Assembly: GCA_035519535.1 (NCBI GenBank)
Contig: DATIWF010000015.1
Location: forward strand, 45,251-109,250
Direction of reading: 5' to 3'
Source of the DNA: DATEGZ01 sp035519535
GTDB taxonomy: Bacteria; Acidobacteriota; Vicinamibacteria; Vicinamibacterales; SCN-69-37
Length of the DNA: 64,000 nucleotides
The notes beneath the pieces were generated by a model that worked only from the letters and a program-made list of their open reading frames with translations, was not told the DNA's origin and did no database searches. The translations under genes and the position numbers were made by a program. Positions 47,448-56,092 of this stretch are shown here, piece by piece. Position 1 is the first letter of the stretch. Each line of letters starts with the position of its first letter.

Positions 47448-50099
47448 TCATTCTTCCCGCAGCAGCCGCAGGGGATCGGCCGACAGCGCTCGCTGCGCGG
47501 GAATCCAGGTGGCGAGCAGGCCGAGCGCCGCCATGGCGAGGACGGCGCCGGACAGCACGACCGGATCGCGCGGGCTGGCCTGATAGACGATCACGCCGAG
47601 CACGCGCGTTGCCAGCAGGCCGAGGACCAGGCCCGCCACCGATCCATACGCCAGCAGCGTGACCGCGCGACCCAGGGCCGCGCGCAGCACCTCCCGGCGC
47701 CGGGCGCCGAGCGCGATCCGGATGCCGATCTCGCGCAGCCGCTTGCTGACCGCGTACGCGGCCAGGCCGAAGATGCCGGTCACCGACAGCATGGCGCCCA
47801 TCGCGCCAAGCAGCCCCAGCGCCACCGTCGCCACGCGCGACGGGAACAGCGCGCTGTCCAGCGCCTTGGGCCACGGCTGGGCGAACGCGGGCAGGGCAGG
47901 ATCGAGTGTCCGAAGCGTGTCCCGGATCGGGCCGGTCAGGAGCGCCGGATCGCCGCTCGATCGCACGACGAGCTCGGTCGCGCTCGCGGGTGCCTGCAGA
48001 ATCGGCAGGAACATCGCCGGCCGCGGATCCTCCGCGAGGTTGAGGTACTTGCCGTCCTCGACGAGGCCGACCACCTGCACCCGGCTGCCGTCGCGCCGCT
48101 TGAAGTAGGCGCCCAAGGCGCGCGCCGGCGAGCCGAACAGCCGCCGCGCGAATTCCTGGTTGACCACCGCCACTCTTGGCGAGCGCTCATCGTCGTGCCA
48201 GGTGAACGACCGGCCGGCGAGAACGGTCGTGCCCGCGGCCTGAAAATACTCGGGCGAGATGCCGTACATCGCGGCTGATGCCGCCGCATTCGATGGTTGC
48301 AGATCTGTGGTCTCGTCCGTGAAGACGGCAGCGACCTCCCAGCCCAGACCGAGCGGGAAGAACTGGCCGATGAGCCCGACCGAGGTCACGCCGGGAATCG
48401 ATCTCATCGCGTCGATCATCCGCCGCTGCATCGCCGGGATGTCGTCGCCGTGGTAGCCGGACATCTCGAGGGCCGTCTCGACCAGCGTCACGTTCTGTGG
48501 CTCGAAGCCGAACCCGGCGTGAAGCGATCGCACGAGGCCGCGAACGGCGACGAAGGACGAGGTGACGAGGACCGCGCAGATGGCGATCTGCACGCCAATC
48601 AGGAGGTCGCGCATCGCCAGCCGCCGGCTCATGCGTCCGGTCGATCCGGACTTGACCACGGCGTACGGGTTCGTCCGCAGCACCTGCCGGACGGGCACGA
48701 CGCCGAAGAGGAGCGCGCTCGCGAGCGTCAGCAGCAGCGCGATCGCATACACGAGCGCATCGGGCGCAACCGGCACCGTGATTGGCATCCGCGGGAAGGG
48801 CTGCCATCGCGCCACCGAGCGCAGGAGGAGGACGCTCGCCCAGACGCCAAGGACGCCGCCGACGACGGAAATCAACGCCGCCTCGGTGAAGAGCTGGCGC
48901 AGGATGCGGAGCCGGCCCGCGCCGAGCGCGAGCCGCAGCGCGATTTCGCGCGCGCGGTCGGCCGCGCGGGCCGCGAACAGACTGCCGAGGTTCGCACAGG
49001 CGGCGAGAAGGATCAGCGCCGCCAGCACCATCAGCGCCGTCATGAAGGCGCGGACCGGATCGCCGAGAAGATAGAGCGTCGGCCGCATCAGCCCGAAGGT
49101 CATGAGCCCGGCGTCTTCGGGGAACGTCTTCTCGAGGTCCGCGCCAATCGCGTTCAGGTCCTCGATCGCCTGCGACGGCGCGACGCCCGGCTTCAGGTGG
49201 CCGAGCGTCATGAAGACCAGGCGCTTCGTGCGGTCGTTCAGCTCGCTCGTGCCGGTCAGCTGGTCGTGGTTCACGAGCGGCACGTAGAAGTCCGGCGAGA
49301 ACGCCAGGAACGTGCCGTGGAACTCCGCCGGCGCGACGCCGACGATGGTGAACGGCTGCTTGTTGAGGTGAATCGTCCGGCCCACCGCACCGGGATCGCC
49401 CAGAAAGTGTGAGGACCAGTAGGCGTAGCTCAGCACGACGTAGGGCGCACTCGCCGGGCCGTGCTCGTCGGAGGCATGAAACAGCCGGCCGAGATGCGGC
49501 TGGATGCCGAGCATGTCGAAGTAGTTGCCGGTGACCTCGTAGTCCCACGCGCGGGTGGGGTTGTCGCCGGTATCGAGCGCCACGAGCTCGACGTCGAAGG
49601 CGGCGAGGCCGTCGAACGATCGATTGCGATCGCGAATCTCGAGATAGTCCGGGTAGGAGAGGCTCGCGTCGCGGCCCCGCTGGCGCTGCAGCGCGTAGAG
49701 GCTCTGGCTGTCGGGGACGTCGAGCGGGCGCAGCACGAGCGCATTCAGCGCCCCGAAGACGACGGCGTTGGCGCCGATGCCGAGGGCGAGCGTCGCCACG
49801 GCGACGATCGTGAAGCTGGGCGCCCGGCGAAGGACGCGAAGCGCGTAGCGCAGGTCCTGGAGGATCGAGTCGAGCATCGCTCCGCCGGCGGCCTCGCGCG
49901 TTTCCTCCCGAAGGCGCTCGAAGCCGCCGAACTCGATGCGGGCGCGGCGCTCGGCGTCCGCGCGAGCGAGGCCGGATCGCTCGAGGTCGTCGGCGCGATG
50001 CTGGATGTGGGAGCGCAGCTCTTCGTCGATCTCCGCGCTCGGGCGCGAGCGATGGAGCAGCGCCGCAAAACGGGACCGCAGCGAGTCGAAGACGTTCAT
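47448..50099 (-). CDS. ADOP-family ABC transporter permease
   Basis: An 883-aa MacB/FtsX-type permease of the acidobacterial duplicated-orphan-permease group. The N-terminal extension (EIDEELRSHIQHRADDLERSG) is followed by MacB-type periplasmic domains and two FtsX halves with about eight helices in total, ending GLLATWIPAQRALSADPLRLLREE. The group lacks its own ATPase gene nearby and its substrate is unknown. The ATG at 50099 overlaps the PadR stop (ATGA), the standard arrangement. Confidence 0.9.
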   Translation of the reverse strand: MNVFDSLRSRFAALLHRSRPSAEIDEELRSHIQHRADDLERSGLARADAERRARIEFGGFERLREETREAAGGAMLDSILQDLRYALRVLRRAPSFTIVAVATLALGIGANAVVFGALNALVLRPLDVPDSQSLYALQRQRGRDASLSYPDYLEIRDRNRSFDGLAAFDVELVALDTGDNPTRAWDYEVTGNYFDMLGIQPHLGRLFHASDEHGPASAPYVVLSYAYWSSHFLGDPGAVGRTIHLNKQPFTIVGVAPAEFHGTFLAFSPDFYVPLVNHDQLTGTSELNDRTKRLVFMTLGHLKPGVAPSQAIEDLNAIGADLEKTFPEDAGLMTFGLMRPTLYLLGDPVRAFMTALMVLAALILLAACANLGSLFAARAADRAREIALRLALGAGRLRILRQLFTEAALISVVGGVLGVWASVLLLRSVARWQPFPRMPITVPVAPDALVYAIALLLTLASALLFGVVPVRQVLRTNPYAVVKSGSTGRMSRRLAMRDLLIGVQIAICAVLVTSSFVAVRGLVRSLHAGFGFEPQNVTLVETALEMSGYHGDDIPAMQRRMIDAMRSIPGVTSVGLIGQFFPLGLGWEVAAVFTDETTDLQPSNAAASAAMYGISPEYFQAAGTTVLAGRSFTWHDDERSPRVAVVNQEFARRLFGSPARALGAYFKRRDGSRVQVVGLVEDGKYLNLAEDPRPAMFLPILQAPASATELVVRSSGDPALLTGPIRDTLRTLDPALPAFAQPWPKALDSALFPSRVATVALGLLGAMGAMLSVTGIFGLAAYAVSKRLREIGIRIALGARRREVLRAALGRAVTLLAYGSVAGLVLGLLATRVLGVIVYQASPRDPVVLSGAVLAMAALGLLATWIPAQRALSADPLRLLREE

Positions 50100-50437
50100 G
50101 GTTCCTCCGGCTGCGGCGCGAGCGCGGCGCCGATCGCGGCCGCGAGGCGGTTCCATTGCTCGGTTTCTTCCCGGAGACGCCGCCGGCCGGCGGCCGTGAG
50201 CTGGTAGTACTTCGCGCGCCGGTTGTTCTCCGAGGTGCCCCACGTCGCCTTGAGCAGGCCCTGCCGGACCAGGCGGAACAGCCCGGGGTACAGCGCGCCC
50301 TGCTCGATGAGCAGGCCGTGGCCGGAGAGCTGCCCGATGCGGAGCAGGATGCCGTAGCCGTGGAGCGGGCCGAGGGACACGGCGCGCAGGATCAGCAGGT
50401 CCAGGGTGCCGGGCAGGAGGGGCGTCTGGTCGGGCAT
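50096..50437 (-). CDS. PadR-family transcription regulator
   Basis: A 113-aa winged-helix regulator: LLPGTLDLLILRAVSLGPLHGYGI, SGHGLLIEQGALYPGLFRLVRQGLL, RRAKYYQLTAAGRRRLREE. It probably represses itself and the permease downstream. The ribosome site GGAGGG just before the ATG is part of an inverted repeat that may be its operator. Confidence 0.93.
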   Translation of the reverse strand: MPDQTPLLPGTLDLLILRAVSLGPLHGYGILLRIGQLSGHGLLIEQGALYPGLFRLVRQGLLKATWGTSENNRRAKYYQLTAAGRRRLREETEQWNRLAAAIGAALAPQPEEP

Positions 50438-50439
50438 GC

Positions 50440-50483
50440 TCCCTCCTAAGACGTTTAGGGAGGGACCGAGGTTCCCTCCTAAG
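50440..50483 (-). promoter_or_regulatory. Candidate PadR operator
   Basis: TCCCTCCTAA (50440) and TTTAGGGAGGGA (50454) form an imperfect inverted repeat around 5 bases. TTCCCTCCTAAG repeats the left half at 50472. The elements overlap the PadR translation start region; no convincing -10 box was found. Confidence 0.4.
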
Positions 50484-50513
50484 CTGTCAAGGAGAGCGGG
50501 GCGCGCGCGGGGA

Positions 50514-50849
50514 CTACGTCAGGTAGACCCACGCCCGAATCGCGTAGGTCGCCCCGGGGTCGCCGAACAGCTGAATCGCGAGCTGCGGGCCCGTGACGGC
50601 GTAGGTCCGGATTCTGTCGAGCTGCGTGGGCACGGCGAAGTTGTCGAGTTGCGCCGACAGGGGGTTCGTGCCCAGCACGCCCATGAGGACGCGCGCGTTG
50701 AGCGGGAAGAGCGCCGGCGGATTCACGACGATCGCGAAGTTGACGTGGCTGAAGCCGTCCAGCTTCACCACGCCCGTGAGATCGACGTGCGAGGACAGCG
50801 GGAGGACAGGAATCGTGATTGGATTGGCGTAGCTGAGCAGTTTGGCCAT
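50514..50849 (-). CDS. Hypothetical protein
   Basis: 111 aa without a signal peptide, apparently all beta: HVDLTGVVKLDGFSHVNFAIVV, LDRIRTYAVTGPQLAIQLF and a C-terminal AIRAWVYLT strand. I do not recognise it. It may be a small jelly-roll domain. Spacing and codon use are consistent with a real gene. The 234 bases upstream to the protease gene show no other feature. Confidence 0.5.
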   Translation of the reverse strand: MAKLLSYANPITIPVLPLSSHVDLTGVVKLDGFSHVNFAIVVNPPALFPLNARVLMGVLGTNPLSAQLDNFAVPTQLDRIRTYAVTGPQLAIQLFGDPGATYAIRAWVYLT

Positions 50850-51083
50850 AGCGCCTCGGCGGTCGCTCCGGAGAGTATAGCGACGTGAGCGCCGCCCTGC
50901 CCGGTGACGCTGAAGCCAGACTCGATGACGTCGGTCACCGCGGCGAGGTCGCCGAGCGGCTGGGCGTCGGGTCGATCGTGGCGCAGGGGCGGAGCCGAGC
51001 GGGAGAGTGGTTGCGCGGAGGACGCGCGCGCGAGCGAAGAGTGGTGAGCCACCCTCGCCGCCGGACGGCTGCAGCCCAGATGG

Positions 51084-52307
51084 CTATCTAAGCGTCAGCA
51101 TCATCGATGAGAAATCAATCGTCACGTCGCTTGCTTGCCTGAGCACATCCATTCCCAGATTGCCGTGCCTTCGGGTGTCACCCACGGGTCGTGAGAAGAT
51201 CTTTGCTGGCCGAAGGCGTGTATCGAACCCACCGACGCGCAATGAGATTTCCGGCAGAATGCTGATCTCGCGCTCGTTGGAACCACCGATCTGGCTGACG
51301 CGTTCGGTTCCTCGGGCGCCGCTCGTCTTCACCAACTCCGCGAAGTCCCGTGCGAAACGCTCCCAGAGTTGGGTTCCACCCTGGTTTCCGGTATCGAGGA
51401 TGAACTCCAGCCGTCTGCTCTCGAATTCCACCTGGACGAGCGGAAACAGCGCATCGAATGCCAGATTTGGTTGGCCCTTTCGGGAACCGGCGAGTGGCCC
51501 CGTAGAACATGTTCCCGTCGAGGTCCACCGAATCGTCTGCAGCGCCGCGGCGACAGGCAGGCCGATGGCCCCTCGCTCCCCAGGCTTCAGTTCATTCCAG
51601 GGCGCTCCGTCGGGGACAACGAGCATCGGCACGTTTCTGAGCTCGGTTCGTCCGATCATCATTCGCGCCGCCACCACTGATCGACTGCTCGTGGCGCCGC
51701 CAGCGAGGTCTCCCGCCTGTCCTCGTATGCCGGGCGCGGTGAGACCGAGCGTCCGCGCTTCGGACTCGCTCACGAGCGTGGTGTTTGCGGCGGTGTCAAG
51801 AAGCCAATTCACAGGTCGTCCGTTCACCGACGCGGGGAGACGGACACCGTCTTCGCCAACGGGACACGAGAATGTGGCGCGTTGGTTCGATGGAACCGAC
51901 TGGTTCGGTCTATCGGCGAATGCGCCAAATACCACCCGAAGGTTCCGCATGTCGGATCTGTCAGGTTCGACTCTCAGAAAGTCATCGATGAGACGGCCGG
52001 CATCCGAGGAACGTCCGAGCCGGACGTAGAGAAGCGCCAGCAGCCCACGTGCTTCGTTAGCAGCATGGGGATCCGGCGATTCGCGTACCGCCTGCCTCAG
52101 GTACTTCTCCGCTTCCTCGATTCGGTTGAATGCCGATGCGACCGCGCCTCGATACAACGCGGGTGCAGTCTTCCCATCAATTGCGTTGCGGAGCTCGAAC
52201 CAGCGATTCGTGTCGTAGAGCTCTCTGAAATTGGCATCATCCGGGGCCTGTGTCCATAAAGGGACGAAAGACCCGACGACAACAATGCCGAGAGCCGCGA
52301 GCCTCAT
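51084..52307 (-). CDS. Secreted retropepsin-like aspartyl protease
   Basis: A 407-aa exported protein. A signal peptide (LAALGIVVVGSFVPLWTQ) is followed by a TPR-like helical segment (ASAFNRIEEAEKYLRQAVRE), then two aspartyl-protease lobes with WLLDTAANTTLVSE and FILDTGNQGGTQLW. Both lobes carry the D-T-A/G catalytic triad. Its target is unknown. The ATG at 52307 opens the signal peptide; the longer frame to 52562 runs through a toxin remnant in another phase and is rejected. Base composition is less GC-rich than the core genes. Confidence 0.75.
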   Translation of the reverse strand: MRLAALGIVVVGSFVPLWTQAPDDANFRELYDTNRWFELRNAIDGKTAPALYRGAVASAFNRIEEAEKYLRQAVRESPDPHAANEARGLLALLYVRLGRSSDAGRLIDDFLRVEPDRSDMRNLRVVFGAFADRPNQSVPSNQRATFSCPVGEDGVRLPASVNGRPVNWLLDTAANTTLVSESEARTLGLTAPGIRGQAGDLAGGATSSRSVVAARMMIGRTELRNVPMLVVPDGAPWNELKPGERGAIGLPVAAALQTIRWTSTGTCSTGPLAGSRKGQPNLAFDALFPLVQVEFESRRLEFILDTGNQGGTQLWERFARDFAELVKTSGARGTERVSQIGGSNEREISILPEISLRVGGFDTRLRPAKIFSRPVGDTRRHGNLGMDVLRQASDVTIDFSSMMLTLR

Positions 52308-52468
52308 AAGCCGCGTGTCCTCACCCGCACCCGAACGAGGGCCGAGATCGTCGCGACTCCCGCCAGCAGGAGCACCATCGCCATCTTGAACAAGCGGCGC
52401 GGCATGGTCACGGTCTGCTGCCTCCGGTGACTCACCAACAATACATCCTGTCGCGCACAAGGGCACCC

Positions 52469-52620
52469 TCAAGCGGCGGTGCGAACAGGCACAGAACGGG
52501 ACGGCGCTGAGATCGTGGGGGACGCTTGACGGTAGTCGGCGCGCGATCCGATCCAGAAGCAAGCGATGTCGTCGCCGACCGTCTTGAAGTGCTGGGAAGA
52601 ATGCCAGGCGGCGAAGTCGC
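52469..52620 (-). pseudogene. Remnant of a RelE-like toxin, C-terminal fragment
   Basis: In one minus-strand frame the sequence reads HFKTVGDDIACFWIGSRADY, the conserved C-terminal core of a RelE/HigB-like toxin family (D-D-x-x-x-F-W-I-G-S-x-A-D-Y). It then runs into an unrelated tail. No start, N-terminal half or antitoxin is found next to it. The same 20-base core recurs at the remnant near 54550. The rest of the 52308-52750 gap holds no recognisable gene. Confidence 0.5.
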
Positions 52621-52750
52621 GTCCGAATTCGGGTGCGCCAAGTGAACGGGATGTGAGCGCGCTCTCGCGATCAATCCGAATGATGCGCTGCGAGCGGAAG
52701 CGTGAGTTGCCGAGGCCCCGCCGAAGCGTCGCGGAGGGGGGCTCTGTGGA

Positions 52751-53395
52751 CTATCGTCGACGCGTTACGAGCAGGCCAAATCCTGCCGCGAGCAGCAGCA
52801 GCGTGCCCGGCTCGGGGACCGGAACGGCTAGCGGATTGACGTCCGTGATCGCGATGTTGTCGAAGTACGCGTTGCCGGCCACGGCGTCGGAGCGCACCCA
52901 GTCTTCAGCCTTGAAATACACGGGGCCGTTCGTGAGATTCACTCCACGCACGAGATGGATCACGTAGTGATGCCACGCGCCATCATCGATCAGGAGCGCA
53001 TCGGCACTAGGAACTGGTACAGGTGTCGTCGCGCCGAGCCAGCGTTCATTACCTGCGTAGCTTTGGTCGGTGTCCCACCCGATGGCACCACCGCTATCGA
53101 GGCCGGGTACGTTGTTTGGTGAAGTCGGCTGACCGAGGTAGTCGAACGAAAACCACCAGTCGTTGCCAGTCGCTGCGTACGTGTTGGCCGTCCAGATGTC
53201 GCCGCCGTCACCGCGCACCGTGAAATGCAGCACGTGATTCGCCGCGTTGAGCGGATCGACGATGATCTGACCACTGGAACCAGACTTCCACGCGTTGAGA
53301 TTGCCGCTCTCGAAGTTGTCGATCGTGATCGGGGCTGCGGAAGCGACAGCGGGTACGTACACGAGCGCGGCCAACAGAACAGCACGTCTCAGCAT
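52751..53395 (-). CDS. PEP-CTERM protein with carbohydrate-binding-like domain
   Basis: 214 aa. A signal peptide (residues 1-21) is followed by a jelly-roll-like domain (ITIDNFESGNLNAWKSGSS, VLHFTVRGDGGDIW, WHHYVIHLVRGVN) and a C-terminal PVPEPGTLLLLAAGFGLLVTRRR-type sorting signal. The domain resembles LamG/CBM folds that bind glycans. Expected to be processed by an exosortase encoded elsewhere. Confidence 0.85.
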   Translation of the reverse strand: MLRRAVLLAALVYVPAVASAAPITIDNFESGNLNAWKSGSSGQIIVDPLNAANHVLHFTVRGDGGDIWTANTYAATGNDWWFSFDYLGQPTSPNNVPGLDSGGAIGWDTDQSYAGNERWLGATTPVPVPSADALLIDDGAWHHYVIHLVRGVNLTNGPVYFKAEDWVRSDAVAGNAYFDNIAITDVNPLAVPVPEPGTLLLLAAGFGLLVTRRR

Positions 53396-53903
53396 GGCTG
53401 GCTCCCTAGTCCACCCTAGCGGCCTCTGCCGGTCAACAGATCGCCGACAAGGCGGTGCATAGGTGGGAGGGAGTATGCAAGAGTGTGACCAGAATTGGAC
53501 AGGGTGCAACAAGGCGCTGTACGCGAGCGGCTTGTCGGAGAGTCTCCCCAGCCTCTGACATTGGTCACCCGCTCCTCTCAGGCTCAGCACTTCGACGGGG
53601 TCGTTGAAGGGGCCGGATTCGCGGCGCGAAGTGCGGGGAGTCGGGAAAATTACGACAGGGGAGGGAAGTCAAGTTGACAGGCCACCGCTTGCCCGCGCCA
53701 GACTGGTATTCCGTACCCGCGACGCGGTTGTTGGCCTTCACGGGCCTGATCTGGCGCAGGTCGGATCGCAAAAAGATTGCAGGTCGCTCACGTCACTTTC
53801 GTGAACCATTCTGTGACGTTCACGCGACCGGTGGTGACGTCCGGTCTGCGTCAGTTCCAGGCGACGCACGAGTACATGTCAGTGCCAGAATCCCGGTGGC
53901 GGA
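53396..53903. other. Gene-poor stretch
   Basis: 508 bases with no reading frame that I can support on either strand. It holds short overlapping frames with no family resemblance and a locally lower GC content around 53750-53900. No terminal repeats or transposase fragments were recognised. Confidence 0.5.
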
Positions 53904-54317
53904 CTAATGAATCGGTTTGCCCGTGTAGATGACGCCCTGGTCATCGGAGAACCACGCCGGACGGTCCGCTTTTGCAATGGTCGGCATGAGACTGAGCTGG
54001 AAATGCTTCTTGTCGTCTGACCGCGTGAGTTGCAGCGTGTAGTCCAACACCCTGACGGTACTTGCATCGACGATCTTCGCGATCGCAAGGTCGCGAAAGT
54101 AGTCTGGTGAGCTGGGATCGGCTGCCCATTTCATAACCTCAGCGAGGTTCCACCACGCTGGGGACCCATTGGCGCGGGGGCTTCCCGCTTCGATTGATAA
54201 CACTACCCTTGTGATCATCAACGCCTGGGCGCTGGACATCGATTCCTGGGAGCGCGCGGTTCCTGCACCAGCCGAGAGCGCCAGAGCGATTAGCCATCCT
54301 GTGAGATTCGTTCGCAT
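53904..54317 (-). CDS. Small secreted hypothetical protein
   Basis: 137 aa with a signal peptide (LTGWLIALALSAGAGTARSQ) and a mature domain containing WWNLAEVMKWAADP and VLDYTLQLTRSDDKKHFQLS. I do not recognise it. The ATG at 54317 has a GGAGG site; the longer frame to 54578 starts inside a toxin remnant and is rejected. Confidence 0.65.
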   Translation of the reverse strand: MRTNLTGWLIALALSAGAGTARSQESMSSAQALMITRVVLSIEAGSPRANGSPAWWNLAEVMKWAADPSSPDYFRDLAIAKIVDASTVRVLDYTLQLTRSDDKKHFQLSLMPTIAKADRPAWFSDDQGVIYTGKPIH

Positions 54318-54457
54318 GAAGACCTCCGACAGGCCTGTCCGGCAGACTCTAGCGCTGCCTAAGCGGCCCTCTGAGGAGCCCACGATCGTTCCCTGAGCGT
54401 TGCGGACGTCGCCGGGGTCAACGTCGGACGTCGTGACGAGGGTGACCGACAGGCCCT

Positions 54458-54757
54458 TCAGCGGCTGCGCGGCCTTCGCTTGCGCGGCTGGCGCGTCCCG
54501 GTCGGCTTCAGTTGCCGACGCGCTGACTTTCGATCCAAGAGTTTGTCGTAATCGGCGTGCGATCCGATCCAGAACCAAACGAGATCGTCGCCGGCCTCAA
54601 CAGCCAGCGTGCGATAGTGAAGCCCGATGCGCGCCGACCTGAACTGTCCGATCGTCCGGATTGGATTTGAGCAGGTCGTAGCTGCGGTCTGCCAATTGCC
54701 GGACTTGTTTGGGCAGACCGCGATAGCACCGTCAGAACCGGCGGCTGGCTCGGTGCG
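54458..54757 (-). pseudogene. Broken RelE/HigB-like toxin gene
   Basis: Pieces of a type II toxin are spread over two frames. The N-terminal part reads RRF-stop-RCYRGLPKQVRQLADRSYDLL, where TGA (54732-54734) replaces an expected Trp codon. A deletion and frameshift then remove the middle, and the C-terminal part reads GLHYRTLAVEAGDDLVWFWI then GSHADYDKLL. The tail runs on to a late stop. It follows the antitoxin-like gene at 54758 directly, as a toxin would. Confidence 0.6.
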
Positions 54758-54958
54758 TCACACCGCTGTAGTCCGGCCAGCGCGGTGATCCCGCAAGGCC
54801 TCTCGGGCGAGCGCATCGAGGCGGCCTGCCGCCACGTCCTGTTCAAACTCTCGATCCCACGCCGCAGCGTCGTACGCCGCGAACCACTTCCGGAAACGCG
54901 CGAGCTCACGTTTCGGCAATCTACGAACCGCGCCGGTAATTTCCGCGACGGAGGTCAT
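54758..54958 (-). CDS. Antitoxin-like small protein
   Basis: 66 aa: a helical N-terminus AEITGAVRRLPKRELARFRK, then FAAYDAAAWDREFEQDVAAG and LDALAREALRDHRAGRTT. This layout is that of small antitoxins encoded before RelE-like toxins. The toxin partner immediately downstream is broken, so the gene may be a relic or a silencing orphan. Confidence 0.6.
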   Translation of the reverse strand: MTSVAEITGAVRRLPKRELARFRKWFAAYDAAAWDREFEQDVAAGRLDALAREALRDHRAGRTTAV

Positions 54959-55009
54959 GGACCTGAGCCTACTCCTGTGCCCGTGCTTCCGGCAACTGGG
55001 GACACCGCA

Positions 55010-55228
55010 TCAGATGGGCGAGAGCGCGCTGCCTGCAGCGTGCTCCAACACGGCGCGAACCTGCTCGATGGTCACACCCGGAAACCACTCCACGAACTGA
55101 GTGACCAGGGCGCCGTCTTCGAGATTCTCGAACAAGGCGGCGATGGGCACTCGAGTCCCTCGAAAGACCCAGGCCCCGCTCACTTTCGTGGGGTTGCGCT
55201 CGACGGCTGGGCAGGTGGACCAGTCCAT
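55010..55228 (-). CDS. DUF433 antitoxin-like protein
   Basis: 72 aa with the DUF433 pattern: ERNPTKVSGAWVFRGTRVPI, LFENLEDGALVTQFVEWFPG, TIEQVRAVLEHA. DUF433 genes are usually followed by a DUF5615 PIN-like toxin; none follows here, and the next gene is the other antitoxin-like protein 51 bases away. It is therefore an orphan. Confidence 0.75.
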   Translation of the reverse strand: MDWSTCPAVERNPTKVSGAWVFRGTRVPIAALFENLEDGALVTQFVEWFPGVTIEQVRAVLEHAAGSALSPI

Positions 55229-55587
55229 CGTCGCCTCATCGTAGCATCGGACGCCGGAGTGTGTGTCGCAGACGACCCTCGCCCAAAAACTGTTCGTCGC
55301 CCGTCTTGGTGCGAGAGCTCCGCTTCGATCAACGGTCGCCCCTCAGGATTTTGGGGCGGCATGACGATCTGCAGTCCCATCCCGAGCGCTCCGCACTGCA
55401 CGTCGTCCGGAGAATCGCCTCGCCTCAAGTAATCGAGGAGCGCCGTGCCGCCCGGCTGAAGCGGCAAGTCGGCGCTGTGCTCCGTATGGAAAGCGCTATT
55501 CGCACACCATTCGCACACGACGCGCAGCCCGAGAAAGACTCCCAGTCGGAGCCTCCCGCTAAGCCGTTGAATTGATTGTTATTGAAG
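55229..55587. other. Gene-poor stretch before the tRNA cluster
   Basis: About 360 bases with only a weak minus-strand frame (stop at 55180, start at 55518) that overlaps the DUF433 gene and resembles nothing I know. No repeat ends or integrase remnants were recognised. Confidence 0.4.
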
Positions 55588-55663
55588 TGGTGAGCCCGGA
55601 AGGAATCGAACCTTCAACCAACAGATTAAGAGTCTGCTGCTCTGCCAATTGAGCTACGGGCCC
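55588..55663 (-). tRNA. tRNA-Lys (CTT anticodon)
   Basis: A full cloverleaf read on the minus strand. Acceptor GGGCCCG/CGGGCTC, anticodon stem GCAGA/TCTGT with loop CTCTTAA giving CTT, T-arm with GTTCGATTC, encoded CCA. It is the last tRNA of a three-gene minus-strand cluster. Confidence 0.95.
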
Positions 55664-55689
55664 ACGCGCCGCCCGCGCGGGCGCGGGCG

Positions 55690-55769
55690 GAAGTTCAGAG
55701 CGAAAAACCAGAAGTTCAAAGTCAAGCGAAGTCCATTCCGGACTTCTGACCTCTGGCTTCTCACTTCCA
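55690..55769. repeat. AGAAGT-family foldback between tRNA-Lys and tRNA-Arg
   Basis: The left arm has GAAGTTCAGAG and CCAGAAGTTC; the right arm has GACTTCTGACCTCTGGCTTC and TCACTTCC. They are imperfectly complementary and share their words with the next tRNA spacer and with the ligD 3' end. Confidence 0.6.
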
Positions 55770-55798
55770 ACGTCCGTGACGCGCTAGCGCCACGGAAA

Positions 55799-55875
<77 letters not shown>

Positions 55876-55897
55876 ACCGCCGGCCTCCGGCCGGCAA

Positions 55898-55993
55898 AGT
55901 CAGAAGTGAGAAGCCAGAAGTTCGAAGGGCAGCGGGTCCATCCGGCCCCTCGCTCCGAGCTTCCAACTTCTGGCTTCACACTTCTCACTTCCG
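55898..55993. repeat. AGAAGT-family foldback between the two tRNA-Arg genes
   Basis: CAGAAGTGAGAAGCCAGAAG at 55901 pairs with CTTCTGGCTTCACACTTCTC (55968) across about 40 bases. This is a strong inverted repeat with one small bulge. A separate GC-rich hairpin (GCCGGCC/GGCCGGC) lies at 55878-55895. Confidence 0.75.
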
Positions 55994-55999
55994 AAAGTT

Positions 56000-56076
<77 letters not shown>

Positions 56077-56092
56077 ACAATCGTCAAGCCTA

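Noticed and set aside
50885..51091. A 68-codon plus-strand frame between the hypothetical gene and the aspartyl protease
   Set aside because: Arg/Gly-rich, no ribosome site and overlapping the protease 3' end; judged non-coding.
55180..55518. A 112-codon minus-strand frame before the tRNA cluster
   Set aside because: It overlaps the DUF433 start in another frame, has no ribosome site and resembles nothing known.
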